Shown in pieces: positions 42,794 through 53,170 of a stretch of 56,000 bases of DNA (position 1 is the first letter of the stretch; each line of letters opens with the position of its first letter). The stretch comes from Mesostigma viride. Taxonomy: Eukaryota > Streptophyta > Mesostigmatophyceae > Mesostigmatales > Mesostigmataceae. Made by a program: the position numbers and the translations under genes. Under the pieces are notes generated by a model that did not search any database, was not told where the DNA came from, and was given only the letters and a program-made list of their open reading frames with translations. Where the stretch lies: assembly GCA_009746045.1 (NCBI GenBank), contig RPFO01000041.1, positions 9,580,468 to 9,636,467 on the forward strand, read 5' to 3'.

Positions 42794-44598
42794 AGGAGCT
42801 GTGAGAGCTGCAGCAGCTGCTGTGGCTGCAGCAGCTGCTGCGGCGGCGGCTCCTGCTGCTGCTGTTGCAAAGGCTGCTGCTGCTGCTGCATTTGCTGCTG
42901 CTGCTGCAGCTGCTGTAGGAGCTGCTGCTGCTGCTGTTGGTGCTGCTGCTGCTGCTGCTGCTGCTGTTGCTGTTCCATCTCCTGCATCTTGCGTTGCAGC
43001 TGCGCAACCTCCGCGTTGTACTGCTTGTGCTGGTCCGCGACAGTGCGGCGTAGCTTCGCTACTTCTTGGTCCGAGTCGCGTTCTTCACCCGAGTCATCGC
43101 AGCGTACATATACCGAGCTCGAGGGAGGCCTCTTGTTGCGAACACCACTCGCCCTGGCTTCGGTGCTCGGCTTGACTGGCACTTGAACACCGCACTTGGG
43201 CTCTGCAGTTGGCTGCTGGCTGTCCGCCTTCACACGCTTGGAGCGTGTGGGGTGAACCAGCTGCGCCTCTGGCACGCTTTTGTTAGCGCGAGGTTGGCTG
43301 GAAGTGGCAGCTGGTGGTGGTGCCGTGGCAGCTGGTGGTGGTGCCTTGCGCTTTGGGAAGTCCTTTACCAAGTCAAACTTGACGGCCTCGCCTTTGTTTG
43401 TGTAGATCAAGCCACCAGATGTGGCTCGAAGCGCCGCCAGACCTGCGTTTGGCAGGTATTCGCACACAGCATCTAGCCGGTCGCGCAGGACGGTCAGGTC
43501 GCCAACCGTGGCGACAGCACCATCCTCCATGAAGACGGGCCGAAGGGCCTGGGATTGTTGAGCCCAGTTCACGTAATATGCTGGGGGATCAGGCGTCAGC
43601 TTGGTCCCCCCCTCTTGACAGCCTTTTCCATCATGTCCTTTCTTCCGTACGGTGTGTTGGCCAGGAAGATCCCCGCTCCTCCAGGGTACAAATGAAACCC
43701 AAGAATTACCTTGGGGAAGAGGGGTTTGCCAAACTCCTTATGAGGGATGGCGACGCGAACCAATTGTCCAACACGGAGATGGCCAGGGGAGGGGCCATCA
43801 GGGGAGGGAAGCCACGTCATAAACGCTGGAGCTTCCGACGCAAGTTGGTCGCCGGACTTGAGGTTCGCTGCATCAAAGCTGGCGCGCCGTGTCGCACTGC
43901 TAGCGCTGCCAGGCATGGCAGCTGCTGCCGGCTGGGCCTCGTCAAGGTTAGCGTGGTCTCCATGTTCTGCACCGCCTGCACAGGGGGGAGTCGCGGAGTC
44001 GGGGGGTGTGAGGAGTCGGGTAGGTCATCGTCCACCACCCCCGCGGTCGACTTTTCATCACTCGATTGAACGCCCTTGCTGGCATCAGCCGGAATTGACG
44101 GCACGTCCTCCTTGCTGCGTGCATCTGATTCCTGGGTGGCATGGCCGTCGGTAGTACCAGGAAACACTAGCTTCCTGCCGGGTGCCTTGTGATGTGCTTT
44201 CTCGAAGTCGTCAACGGCCTTGCATCCGGAATCATCCATCAACATGCGCCGGTCTTTGTCGGTGTTTGGAAGAAACTTGTTAGCAGCGGACCCCAGGGCC
44301 GGGGGGGAGTGCCGAGCTCATGATGACCGTTCGAACCCGAAGCTTGGAGATTGGCAACTTTCACGCCACCGGGGTCCACGTCACGGCATCCTGGGCACCA
44401 CCACTCCTCCCCATTTTTATTCCCGTCAATTGCCTTGACGCAGATCGCGTGAGCAAATAGGTTGCAGCTTTCACCATTTCGGCCCCGACAGTTGTTGTCT
44501 GCCCCATCGGCATGGCCTAAGAGGCAAACACCCGCAGTTTGTCCATAACACAGTCGTTCTGCCCGCAGCCTCTCTGTTTCACTCAGATACTCCGCCAT
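42030..44598 (-). pseudogene. PHD-finger / polyglutamine accessory protein of the transposon
   Basis: From ATG 44598 (MAEYLSETERLRAERL): a Cys/His cluster typical of a PHD finger (GVCLLGHADGADNNC ... CNLFAHAICV ... EEWWCPGC). Next come a disordered acidic region and a possible chromatin-reader-like fold (VGQLVRVAIPHKEFGKP, FPKVILGFHLYPGGAGIF), unassigned. A coiled coil (VAKLRRTVADQHKQYNAEV) leads into polyglutamine (roughly 42560-42975). An intron (42282-42441, GT-AG, phase 0) precedes the last exon, ending SNDWFTS at 42030. Frame breaks occur at a C7/G7 run (44300-44306), near 43960-44020, and at C7 (43606-43612). All are one-base homopolymer shifts, so the gene may be intact. It is divergent from the transposase. 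Confidence 0.72.
42543..42975. repeat. CAG/CTG trinucleotide tract
   Basis: Long, imperfect CTG/CAG repeats encoding polyglutamine on the minus strand. The plus-strand polyalanine reading is a by-product. Confidence 0.93.
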
Positions 44599-44861
44599 AT
44601 CCCCTACAATTTAGCGGACGACGAACTTCATCGTCGACGACGTCATAGGCTGGCACGTTCTCGTTGTGTTCGTGCGCGCATGCCCTGCAGTGTTTTCTTG
44701 GCAGACTAGTGCACGCACCTCCACCCGCGCGCGCGCAAAGACGACGGTCACTGCGCTTTGTTCATTCAAATGCCATTTGCATGCGAGGCTCGGACAACGC
44801 CGCGGACTGTTTCAGAATTTTTTCACTTTTTGGATGGTCCTTCGTTTCTCGCATGTTCAGC
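44599..44861. promoter_or_regulatory. Upstream region of the PHD/polyglutamine gene
   Basis: Part of the divergent promoter space of the transposon. Short palindromic words such as CGTCGTCGACGA near 44625 are present. No gene. Confidence 0.3.
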
Positions 44862-45255
44862 CCAGTTCAGGTTGTACGGTCAGTGTTGGGGGTCGGTGAA
44901 TGAGTTCTGAATGGAATTCTCAATGGAATGCCGCAACAGCCCATTTTCATTGAGAATGCAAGTCCTTTTTGCATGTTCAGCCCAGTTCAGGCTGTACGGT
45001 CAGTGTTGGGGGTCGGTGAATGGGTTCTCAATGGAATTCTCAATGGAATGCCGCAACAGCCCATTTTCATTGAGAATGCAAGTCCTTTTCGCATGTTCAG
45101 CCCAGTTCAGGCTGTACGGTCAGTGTTGGGGGTCGGTGAATGAGTTCTGAATGGAATTCTCAATGGAATGCCGTTACAGCCCATTTTCATTGAGAATGCA
45201 AGACCTTTTCGTTTGTTCTGGCTGTACGGTCAGTGTTGGGGGTCGGTGAATGAAT
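44862..45255 (+). repeat. 120-bp tandem repeats, about 3.3 copies, in the divergent promoter
   Basis: The block CAGTGTTGGGGGTCGGTGAATG recurs at about 44880, 45000, 45120 and 45230. Each unit also holds CTCAATGG and CCATTTTCATTGAG, which could pair. The array lies between the start codons of the two divergent genes, so it probably contains shared control sites. Confidence 0.9.
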
Positions 45256-45565
45256 TCTGAATGGAACTCTCATGCGCCGCGCTGAGTCAGCGGAAGATCG
45301 AGCCACAAACGAGGCAGGAGAGGCATAATTGGGAGAGGCGTGCCAACATAATTGCGAGAGCTGCCATGGGCGGTCGTGAAGGTTCAGACTATTGGAGGCG
45401 CCGTGACGAATATGGTGGGGGGCGCTGGAATTGGATGTCGTTGGAAATTGAAGAAGACCCTTGCCCCAGGCCCCCTGTTTTAGCCGGGGATGAGGCAGCT
45501 TGCTGGAGAATGTTCGTTGCCGTTTTGGTGTTGCTGCTCTTACGTCCCGACCACCAGGGGCCTGT

Positions 45566-45616
45566 CTCGTACAAGGGGAATTGATGCCCAGGCAGCGTCG
45601 ATTCCCCTTGTACGAG
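45566..45616 (+). promoter_or_regulatory. 16-bp hairpin enclosing the putative start codon of the transposase
   Basis: Perfect arms CTCGTACAAGGGGAAT (45566-45581) and ATTCCCCTTGTACGAG (45601-45616). The 19-base loop contains ATG 45584-45586, the likely start. Confidence 0.75.
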
Positions 45617-48600
45617 GCCTACAACGTCGTAGTAGACGTTGATCATGACGATCAGGTCGACCATCTGGATATCGGCAGTGATGACGATGATGATGTAGGT
45701 GGTGGGTGCCGCACAGCAGGATTCAAATCATCAGCAACAACAGTACTGAAATACGCCTGTAATGCCCATGTGATCGCGGCAGAGCTGCGCGGGCGGTGTT
45801 GTAAACATAGATGCATACAAGATCCCCAGAGCCCCCTGTCATCCTTTGTAATATGGGAGGCGGCACGTAGCAAATATTGGGGGCTGTCCTGCAATGAACG
45901 CCGGCAGCTGGTGGTGGGGCTCTTTGTCGCTGCCGGCCTGGAGCATGTGACAGTCACCTTGCCAGAGTTTGGCCGACACCATGGGAAATACGAATGCTCG
46001 GTGCCGGTTGTGGCGGAGGTGCTGGTGCATGGGCGACGGCACCACGTGGAGGGGTGCCACCATGCGATACGACGCATGTTTGGCATCGCCCACTCCACGT
46101 GGAGGACATACATGGCCGTCGCCAAGGCGGCCTGCAAGCTTGATCACGAAGTCTGGGAGGCGGACACCCTCGACGCCGTGGGGTGTGAAATACCAGGAAT
46201 CTCTCACGGTAAGAAGACATGCTATCGTTCTGCCCTTCCTCCTTTTGGATGCAATTCACCTTATTGCTGCCCTGTTTTGAGAAATCTGTATGAGAAATGC
46301 TACTGTGCCTGGCAAGCCAAAAAAAATTTTTCCCCTCGCGGGGGCGCTGGAAAACGGCAAAGGCAAAGCGGAGCCCGCCGCCTTTTTTTGGCTTGCCAGG
46401 CACATTTATTGTTGTTTCATTACTATGTTTAATACCTGATGTTGCTCTCGCGTGTGCATGTTGAGGATGACCCTGCATGGATAACTTATATTCTTCATGC
46501 CTCTGTTGGTAAACTTGTCCATGTGATGTGTGCCTTGTGCAATGCAGGCGCTGGCAAACGCGAGCCGAGTGTTGTGCAACAGCGTAAAGAATGGGCTGTG
46601 GACTGGATTGCGGCATACGTGCAGACGAATGGCTGCCGCGATCCCACACGCGACAATGTATTGCTGCTAGAGAAAGAGAACTTGAAAAACCTGTGGGAGC
46701 AGCAGTATTGTATGGATTGCATCGCGGTATGGGGCAACCCAACGGAGTCGAAAATGATGTACAAGTACACGGCCTTCACCATTCTGTGGAACGACGTCTG
46801 CGAGGGCAAATACAGCGACGGCTTGAAAATAGAGATGCAGAAAAACCGGCGCAATGTGGGGATTTGTGGGCACTGTGTGCTGTACCGTACCCTCCGTGCG
46901 GCAGCGGGAACCAATCGGGAGCAGCTGGAGCGCATCACCCTGGAGCGGAATCGCCACCTGGCTGCCGTGCGAGTTGCGCGGCGCGAGTTTTGGAAGCGCC
47001 GCCGTGAGGGTGTGGATTGGCAGATCATATCCCTTGCGTGCGATAAGATCGACAGCAACAAGTCATACGTGCCGCACATGTGCGCGAAACACGAGGGTTG
47101 GGAAAACGGAATAAACACATTGTTTCGTTTCTCTCTCTTTTGTGTCGCAGCCCACGGGTGGAAAACTTGTTTCTTCCAGGTGCTCCCCTGGGTGGCTGTG
47201 GCAGATCAGTCGGGGGGCATCACCGTCACGCTGCTCATGTGGGTGCTCTGTGAGCTCATCAAGGCCAAGCCTTGGGAGGGGAAGGGGCTGCCGATGCCTG
47301 ATACCCTCCACCTGCAACTCGACGGGGGATCTGAAAATCGCAACGACACGGTGCTGCTGTGGGCGTGGTGGCTGGTGGCGTCGGGCTTGTTCGCGCGTGT
47401 CGAGATTCATCGCCTGCCAAGGGGGCACACCCATCTCGACATCGATCAGAAATTCGGACAAGTTTGGGGGTACTTCAAGCTGGGGGCCAACGCACTGAAG
47501 GGTGCGGTGTGGCACACAGTGGAGGAGTATGGGGAAGCGGTCGTTGCCGCGTTTCGGCGTTCGGACACGTCGGACCTGGGTCGCACCACGCCCGCAGGCA
47601 CGGTCTGCTGGACCATGGGCGCCGCCTACAACATCGCTGCGTGGCTCATGCTCTTGAAAGAGCCGGAGCTCGCGAACTGGGCGATGTCAACGGATTGGGT
47701 GGAAAACCCGCTGACGGGGGAGGCAGAAAAAAACACAAAGTCCTGCAAGGTTCACCATCTGATGTTGCGGCGTGCTGCGGACGGGGAAGTCTACTTGTGG
47801 TATAAATTCCATGACTTGCTCGAGTGGAGGCCGGACGGCGCCGACGGCGAGCACCCGCTGTGGACTAGGGAACACGACGACAAGGAGTTGTATGGGGTAT
47901 TGGTGGTGGACGGGGAGAAGGTGGAGCGCGCACTTGGGACGGTGCCCTCGCTAGCAGGCTTGGATTTGGACTTCCTGGAGGGCAAGATGCCAGGAATCCA
48001 GAGAAAGATCAAGGGCTTGATGGCTGGAGGATACGCGCAGTATTTAAAGAAGGAGGGCATGGACAAGTGGGAGGCCTTCTGGCCTCTTGTTCCAACTGGT
48101 GTGGCCACCGTGCCTGCTGAATGGCAGCCCCCCAAGTGGCCAACTAGAGCGGAAATCCAGGCGCTGCGGCGACCCAATCAGAGCGGAGCAGGCCCGAGTG
48201 CCACCACTGACCTGGATGCGGAAACGCGTCTAGCATTGGAGGGTGCTCGTTGCTTCGTGCCGCTGGTTGACCCCGTTGTCCACGCGGGGCGGCCCGCTGC
48301 TGTGCGACGCGCAGAGGATGCAGCGGTCGCGCTAAAGCAAGCATCCGCTGCAGCATGGGAGGGCATCGAGGTGGGGAAGCCGGTGATGTGTCAACATCCG
48401 GGGCTAAAGGACGGCTGCGATCTTCTGTGCAGCCCCCTAATGCCTTTCACTCCTTTGCTGTACGCGGTGGCCCGCAACATCACCGGCGACTTATCGCCAG
48501 ACGCCGTGGTTGAACTTGAGTGCTACGGCTCGCACTCGTACACAACGCGGTTTTCGCCCTTCAGCCCGAGCTCGGCCCATTTCCCCCTGCCCGCCGCCAC

Positions 48601-49203
48601 AAGGACAGGTACCCACACATTTTCAGTGAAGGCAAGCACAATCGTCTTGTCTTCGTGGCGTGCGGGGGGGGCAAGGTGCGCCGGGTGGGCTTGACAAGCA
48701 GTGGCACATTGACGCAGCACACGAAGGATGCTGTTGTTGGGCTCTCGCTCGACTGGATTCAGTGGGATGGGTACGGAACCCCGGCGATGGCGGAGAAGAC
48801 GGCGGTGGGACTTTTCAAATCGCGTGTCATGGACGTGCCAGAGCCGGAATGGTTGGTGGGGACCCTGGTATGCAAGATATTTTCGGGCCCCAACTCGGGG
48901 GAGAAGCGGTATCATGGCCATGTGACGGCCTTTAGTAAGGAGCACGACATGGCCCATCTGCTATACTCCGATGGCGACGATGAAATAGTGGGATTTGATG
49001 AGGTGCAGGCTGCGCTTTGCGCATGCCCCGGTGTGCAGTTGCCAAATCTTCCACCTGCGAGCATTGCGCGAGGGAAGGCGGACATTACTGAGTGCATTCG
49101 CAAGCAGGTCGCCCAGCGGTCCACGGCAATGAAGCAAGCCAAGGCCACCCCGCGCCACAAGCGCCGGCCTCCCATCATTCCTGATTCAGACTCTGATGAC
49201 TAG
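45584..49203 (+). pseudogene. DUF7869-type putative transposase with Tudor-like C-terminus
   Basis: ATG 45584 (MPRQRRFPLYEAYN) is chosen as the first good start in frame. Exon 1 ends at 46208; the intron is 46209-46548 (GTAAGA ... GCAG) and phase is kept. Exon 1: a Cys cluster (GRCCKHRC) and HHAIRRMFGIAHSTWRTY, a helix-turn-helix-like block seen before DUF7869 domains. Exon 2: the RNase H-like core with LACDKIDSNKSYVPHM, TLHLQLDGGSENRND and LPRGHTHLDIDQKFG, the signature of DUF7869. I take the conserved Asp residues as candidate catalytic residues. Near 48600 the frame shifts by one and continues (HIFSEGKHNRLVFV) into a Tudor-like fold (PEWLVGTLVCKIF ... YHGHVTAF ... YSDGDDEIVGFDEV), ending in a basic and Asp-rich tail. 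Inferred role: transposase of the surrounding element. Confidence 0.82.
46304..46404. mobile_element. 101-bp foldback MITE in the transposase intron
   Basis: Perfect 22-bp inverted ends (TGTGCCTGGCAAGCC plus seven A) around a GC-rich centre. It lies wholly within the intron. No clear target duplication. Confidence 0.75.
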
Positions 49204-49461
49204 CCTTGCCGCATGTGGCTTTTAATTTTTCATGGCTGCCCTACCTTCTCGGTGCATGCTTTGCGGCTAGCAGCCTTGTGATCAACACATTCCGTGTCTT
49301 ATGACCTTGGTTCATAGGTTTATTACATGTCCTTACAATTGGTAGAACATATATCAAATGGGATAAAACCATATTTGGGTGAACAGGTTTCATGGCTCAT
49401 GGCTCATCTATTTTTTTTCAATGGGATATGACGTAAAAGCTGGCAATGTGCATTTTCTAAA
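49204..49461. other. 3' flank of the transposase gene
   Basis: AT-rich, no gene. Confidence 0.4.
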
Positions 49462-49985
49462 TGCTGCCTGCAAGAATCCAGCCTGAAATGAGTTCATTTG
49501 TTCACTATTCATATTTGTTTCATGGAAGTTAACCGAGAAAATCACGAAAAACTGCACATGTATGCTGTCACATGTCACCATTTGAGCTCAGAATGAGCCC
49601 AATTTTTGTGGGTGGTCTATTTTCATGGTCTAGATGCTGCCTGCAAGAATCCAGCCTGAAATGAGTTCATTTGTTCACTATTCATATTTGTTTCATGTAA
49701 GAAAAGGGGGAAAATGACGAAAAACTGCACATGTATGCTGTCACATGTCACCATTTGAGCTCAGAATGAGCCCAATTTTTGTGGGTGGTCTATTTTCATG
49801 GTCTACATGCTGCCTGCAAGAATCCAGCCTGAAATGAGTTCATTTGTCCACTATTCATATTTGTTTCATGTAAGTAAAGGGGGAAAATGACGAAAAACTG
49901 CACATGTATGCTGTCACATGTCACCATTTGAGCTCAGAATGAGCCCAATTTTTGTGGGTGGTCTATTTTCATGGTCTACATGCTG
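49462..49985 (-). repeat. Right subterminal array, 173-bp unit, three copies, inverted
   Basis: Same unit as the 40978-41690 array in reverse orientation, with TTTCATGGTCTA recurring at about 49620, 49795 and 49968. Confidence 0.93.
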
Positions 49986-50084
49986 CCTGCAACAGTCCAG
50001 CTTTAGGTACCCTCAGATCTGAAAGATTTTTTTTTTTACTCATTTGAAGACTTGTGAAATTGAGCAAACACCTATGAATCCCCT

Positions 50085-51515
50085 CATGCCACAGGCGTCC
50101 GAGCAGATGAAATTCGGAGACTCAGAGCTCGGCTCCAAGCCCTTGAGGAGGAGTTAGAGCAGGAAGTGGCAGGGTACGCGCCTGCACCTGTGGAGGTATC
50201 GGATGTGAGGCCGCCGCCTCCGGTGGCCAAGAAGGTTGTACCGCCGCCCCCTCCCGTTCCCAAGCAGCCTGTCATGCCGCCCCCTCCGGTGGCCAAGAAG
50301 GTTGTACCGCCGCCCCCTCCCGTTGGCACGCAGCCTGTCATGCCGCCCCCTCCGGTGCCCAGCAACGCTGTGCAGCCGTCCCCTCCGGTGCCCAACAACA
50401 CCGTGGAGCCGCCCACTACGGTGCCCAAGCTGGCCGACCTGCCAATGCCGGATGGTCTCCCGCCTGCTCGTGTGCCTGCCATCAAGCCAGATGTCTTCGA
50501 GCCCATCACGTCGCGCCCCGCCGTCAACAAGCCGCCCGCCAGCAACAAGCCGGCCGCCAGCAAGAAGCCGCCCGCCAGCAAGAAGCCGGCTGCAAAGCGA
50601 AAGCTTCCTAGTGGTCCCATGGACTTGGGGCTTGCGCACTATCTGAGCACCTTACTGCCAACCGCGGTGGTTCAAGAGCGACCGGGCCCTGGTGGTTTCG
50701 GAGAAGCACTGCACGGGGCCTTCGTGGCACAAAGGTACAAGTACGAGCGCGATGGGGCGCGGCCGGCTGCGTATGTTTGGGAGCCTGGCAAAGTGGTGGA
50801 GGTGAAGCCGAAGCTCAAGGCCCCTTACGGCACGCGGTTTGTGGAGCGTGATGGGGGCTCGCAAATGCTGTTTGTTGACTTTGCCACGATGCATTACGGT
50901 GACGCCGAGGGCAACGAGAATGCGTGGGTCCTTCTGGGCAACGTCACTGACGACGACCTTCGAGGCGCACGTGCGAAATTGAAGGAGAGTTGGGGGCCAG
51001 CAGAGGAGAAGGAGGAGGTGTCGGATGAGTATGTACCGGCCAAGCGAGCGCGGGCGCCACCCAAGGAGAAGGCGTCTGCCGGTGCTCCCTCCGCGCCAGC
51101 GATCCCGCCTGCCTCTAGCTCTTCGACCGCAACGGTGTCTGCTGGTGCTCCCTCCGCGCCAGCGATCCCGCCTGCCTCTAGCTCTCCGGCCGCAACAGCG
51201 TCTGCCGGTGCTCCCTCCGCGCCAGCGATCCCGCCTGCCTCTAGCCCTTCGCCCGCAATGGCGTCTGCCGGTGCTCCCTCCGCGCCAGCGATCCCGCCTG
51301 CCTCTAGCTCTTCGACCGCAACAGAGTCTGCCGGTGCTCCCTCCGCGCCAGCGATCCCGCCTGCCTCTAGCTCTCCGGCCGCAACGGCGTCTGCCGATGC
51401 TCCCTCCGCGCCAGATCTCACCGAGGCGGAACTGGAGCTTGCCGCGCTCAAGGCCATGATGGCAAAAGCGCAGCGGAAAGTTGAGCTGGAGCGGCAAGCA
51501 AAGGAGTCCCACTGA
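50085..51515 (+). pseudogene. Interrupted gene, 3' part
   Basis: Continues the gene from 40097 after the transposon: CATGCCACAGGC, then a coiled coil (VRADEIRRLRARLQALEEEL), Pro-rich repeats (PPPPVAKKVVPPPPPV), a Lys/Pro tract (KKPPASKKPAAKRK), a compact region (YVWEPGKVVEVKPKLKAP, RFVERDGGSQMLFVDF) of unknown fold, six copies of a 20-residue repeat around SAGAPSAPAIPPASSS, and a C-terminal coiled coil (ALKAMMAKAQRKVELER). Stop TGA at 51513-51515. It has no in-frame ATG near its start, which supports its being the downstream half of a split ORF. No known family. Confidence 0.75.
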
Positions 51516-51974
51516 GAGTCAGACTCCTGATCCGGTAATTTAGTGGAATGTTTTTTCTGAAGCACGTTTTAGCTATGTAGTGATGTGGTGTTGTCACACC
51601 CAATTGCCATGTGCGTATATTTTTGTTACTCATGTATGTATCACTCTCATGCTAGGTCATGCATCATACCCACAGGCATAACCCATTTCACCATGCATTT
51701 GGTGAGCTATGCTCATTTTATCTATGACTAACCTGCTGAGCGGAGAATGCAACGCCGTATAGCACCAAAAGAAAAAATAATTTTAGAAAAAATATTTTTT
51801 GTGCTGGCACCCGTACCCCAGCCACCCAGGTAGGGGTTGGCTGGAGAGGTGGTTGCTATAAAGGGTGGGCTTCCATTCTAGGGAAGCAGGTTGTTTTCTT
51901 TTGCCTGAGAACCTCACGTGACCACAACACAAAAAACAAAACGCAAGATAACACATCAAGCAGTATAACCTACC
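51516..51974 (+). promoter_or_regulatory. Gene-free region with putative promoter of the DIRS-like element
   Basis: GTAGTG occurs at about 51577 and could be a CACTA-type terminus, but no partner was found. GCTATAAAGGGTGG near 51856 is a TATA-like box about 115 bp before the ATG of the gag-like ORF. Confidence 0.4.
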
Positions 51975-53077
51975 ATGTCCACAGTGACAGCCCCAGACCG
52001 GAATTTCCTAGCGAAACTCAAGCAAGCAGCCAAGGAGGGATGCACCCCAAAGGAGGCCGCCACTGCGGTTCAGAAGATCCTAGGGGAGGGGAACTGGCTA
52101 GAGCGGATCCAGAAGCTCACTCCGGGGCGTGCCAAGAACGTCATGGACGTCCTGGAGGAACGGGGGTTTGTCAGCGACTGGGATGGGGAGGAGGCCCTGG
52201 CCGATGTGCTAGCAGCGCAACTGGGGGAGGCTATTGCAGAGCCGGACCCACCAGTGTCAGCAGGTGCGGTGGGAACGGGGGGTGTTCCCCCTTCGGCAGG
52301 TGGAAGCGGAGGGGCGGGGCATGGTGGAGCGGGCGCTGGGGAGGACGATGGCGCTCCTGGGGCGATCGACCAGGCTGTGGCGGACCTGGACCGAAACCTA
52401 GGTCGGCTGCTGGGGACCGAGACGGGCTATGCAACGCCAGCTGGAGGGCTTCCATCCCGGCCGGGCAACGCCCGCACTGGCGGAGATATTGGCGACCTAA
52501 TATCGGCTATGTCGAAGCTGCTGGACCAGGCAAAGACTCCAGCAGCTGCAAGCCCAGCCGCAGCGACGACTGCTGGCAGGCTGGCGCGCACGAAGGGGGT
52601 GGCGCTGAGTGGGCATGCAGTGCCGGTGCTGGTGAGCAACATGCTGGAGGCGGTGCTGCCGGAATGCTGGACTACGCGGAGAGCGTGGGGGGGAAGTCCA
52701 TCCGTGCATCGTTAATGCTGACGATGCACGGCAGCTCAGCCAGCGGGGAGAGGCGGATGCTGCTCCTGCAGATGGCAGGAATTCTGGACACGATGGTGAC
52801 AGAATTTGGCTACTGGGCCACGCCACGCTCCGAAGTAATTCTGGAGCTGGCAGCAGCCGAGTACCTGGCAAAGCTGATCACGGCATGCCAGCTGGTGGAT
52901 GTGGGGTCGACGGGTTGGAAGGGGACGCCGTCGGCAATGCTGCCATTCCAGGAGGGTGGAGCAATGCTGGCGTCTCCGGCGGTGCGGGCGGCGATGAGCA
53001 TGGGGAAGCTGCAGCACAAGCTGGAGCAGGGTCCCGGCAAGAAGGGGCAGGGCGGCCCGTCCAACAACAACAAGTGA
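51975..53077 (+). pseudogene. DIRS-like element ORF1 (gag-like)
   Basis: ATG 51975 (MSTVTAPDRNFLAKLKQAAKEG). The N-terminal part is helical (KEAATAVQKILGEGNWLERI, AKNVMDVLEERGFVSDW). A Gly/Ala-rich linker and a coiled segment (AIDQAVADLDRNLGRLL) follow. A frame change near 52660 leads to YAESVGGKSIRASLMLT, MLLLQMAGILDTMVTEFG and ILELAAAEYLAKLITAC, ending SNNNK at TGA 53075-53077. It is placed immediately before the RT ORF, as gag is in DIRS elements. No zinc knuckle. Gag identity is inferred from position. Confidence 0.65.
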
Positions 53078-53170
53078 GGGAGCGGTGCCTTCTTCCACTA
53101 CCTCTTCCAGCACCCCTGCCACCTCGTGACTGGTGGCAGCAGGTACGCTCAGGCCGTAGGCGCGATAGGA

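Larger units (their letters stand above)
40870..50084. mobile_element. 9.2-kb DNA transposon with DUF7869-type transposase
   Basis: Ends: left GAGGGGATTCATAAGTG, right (reversed) AGGGGATTCATAGGTG, continuing in both as TTTGCTCAATTTCA, about 30 bp with few mismatches. Flanked by CATG at 40866-40869 and 50085-50088. Removing the element and one CATG restores one reading frame. Inside each end lies an array of a 173-bp repeat in opposite orientation. Two divergent genes occupy the centre, a PHD/polyglutamine protein (minus) and the putative transposase (plus), separated by four 120-bp tandem repeats. A 4-bp duplication is known for Sola and Ginger elements. I cannot assign it to a described superfamily with confidence. 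Confidence 0.9.

Noticed and set aside
42543-43175. Plus-strand 210-residue polyalanine ORF
   Set aside because: It is the reverse reading of the CAG/CTG tract that encodes polyglutamine on the minus strand.
44911-45150. Plus-strand ORFs with repeated MECRNSPFSLRMQ
   Set aside because: They arise from the 120-bp tandem repeats and show no protein features.
50652-51512. Minus-strand 286-residue Arg/Gly-rich ORF
   Set aside because: It is antisense to the Ala/Pro repeats of the plus-strand gene.
51574-51579. GTAGTG as the right end of a CACTA element
   Set aside because: No matching CACTAC end with a 3-bp duplication was found near 33-35 kb.
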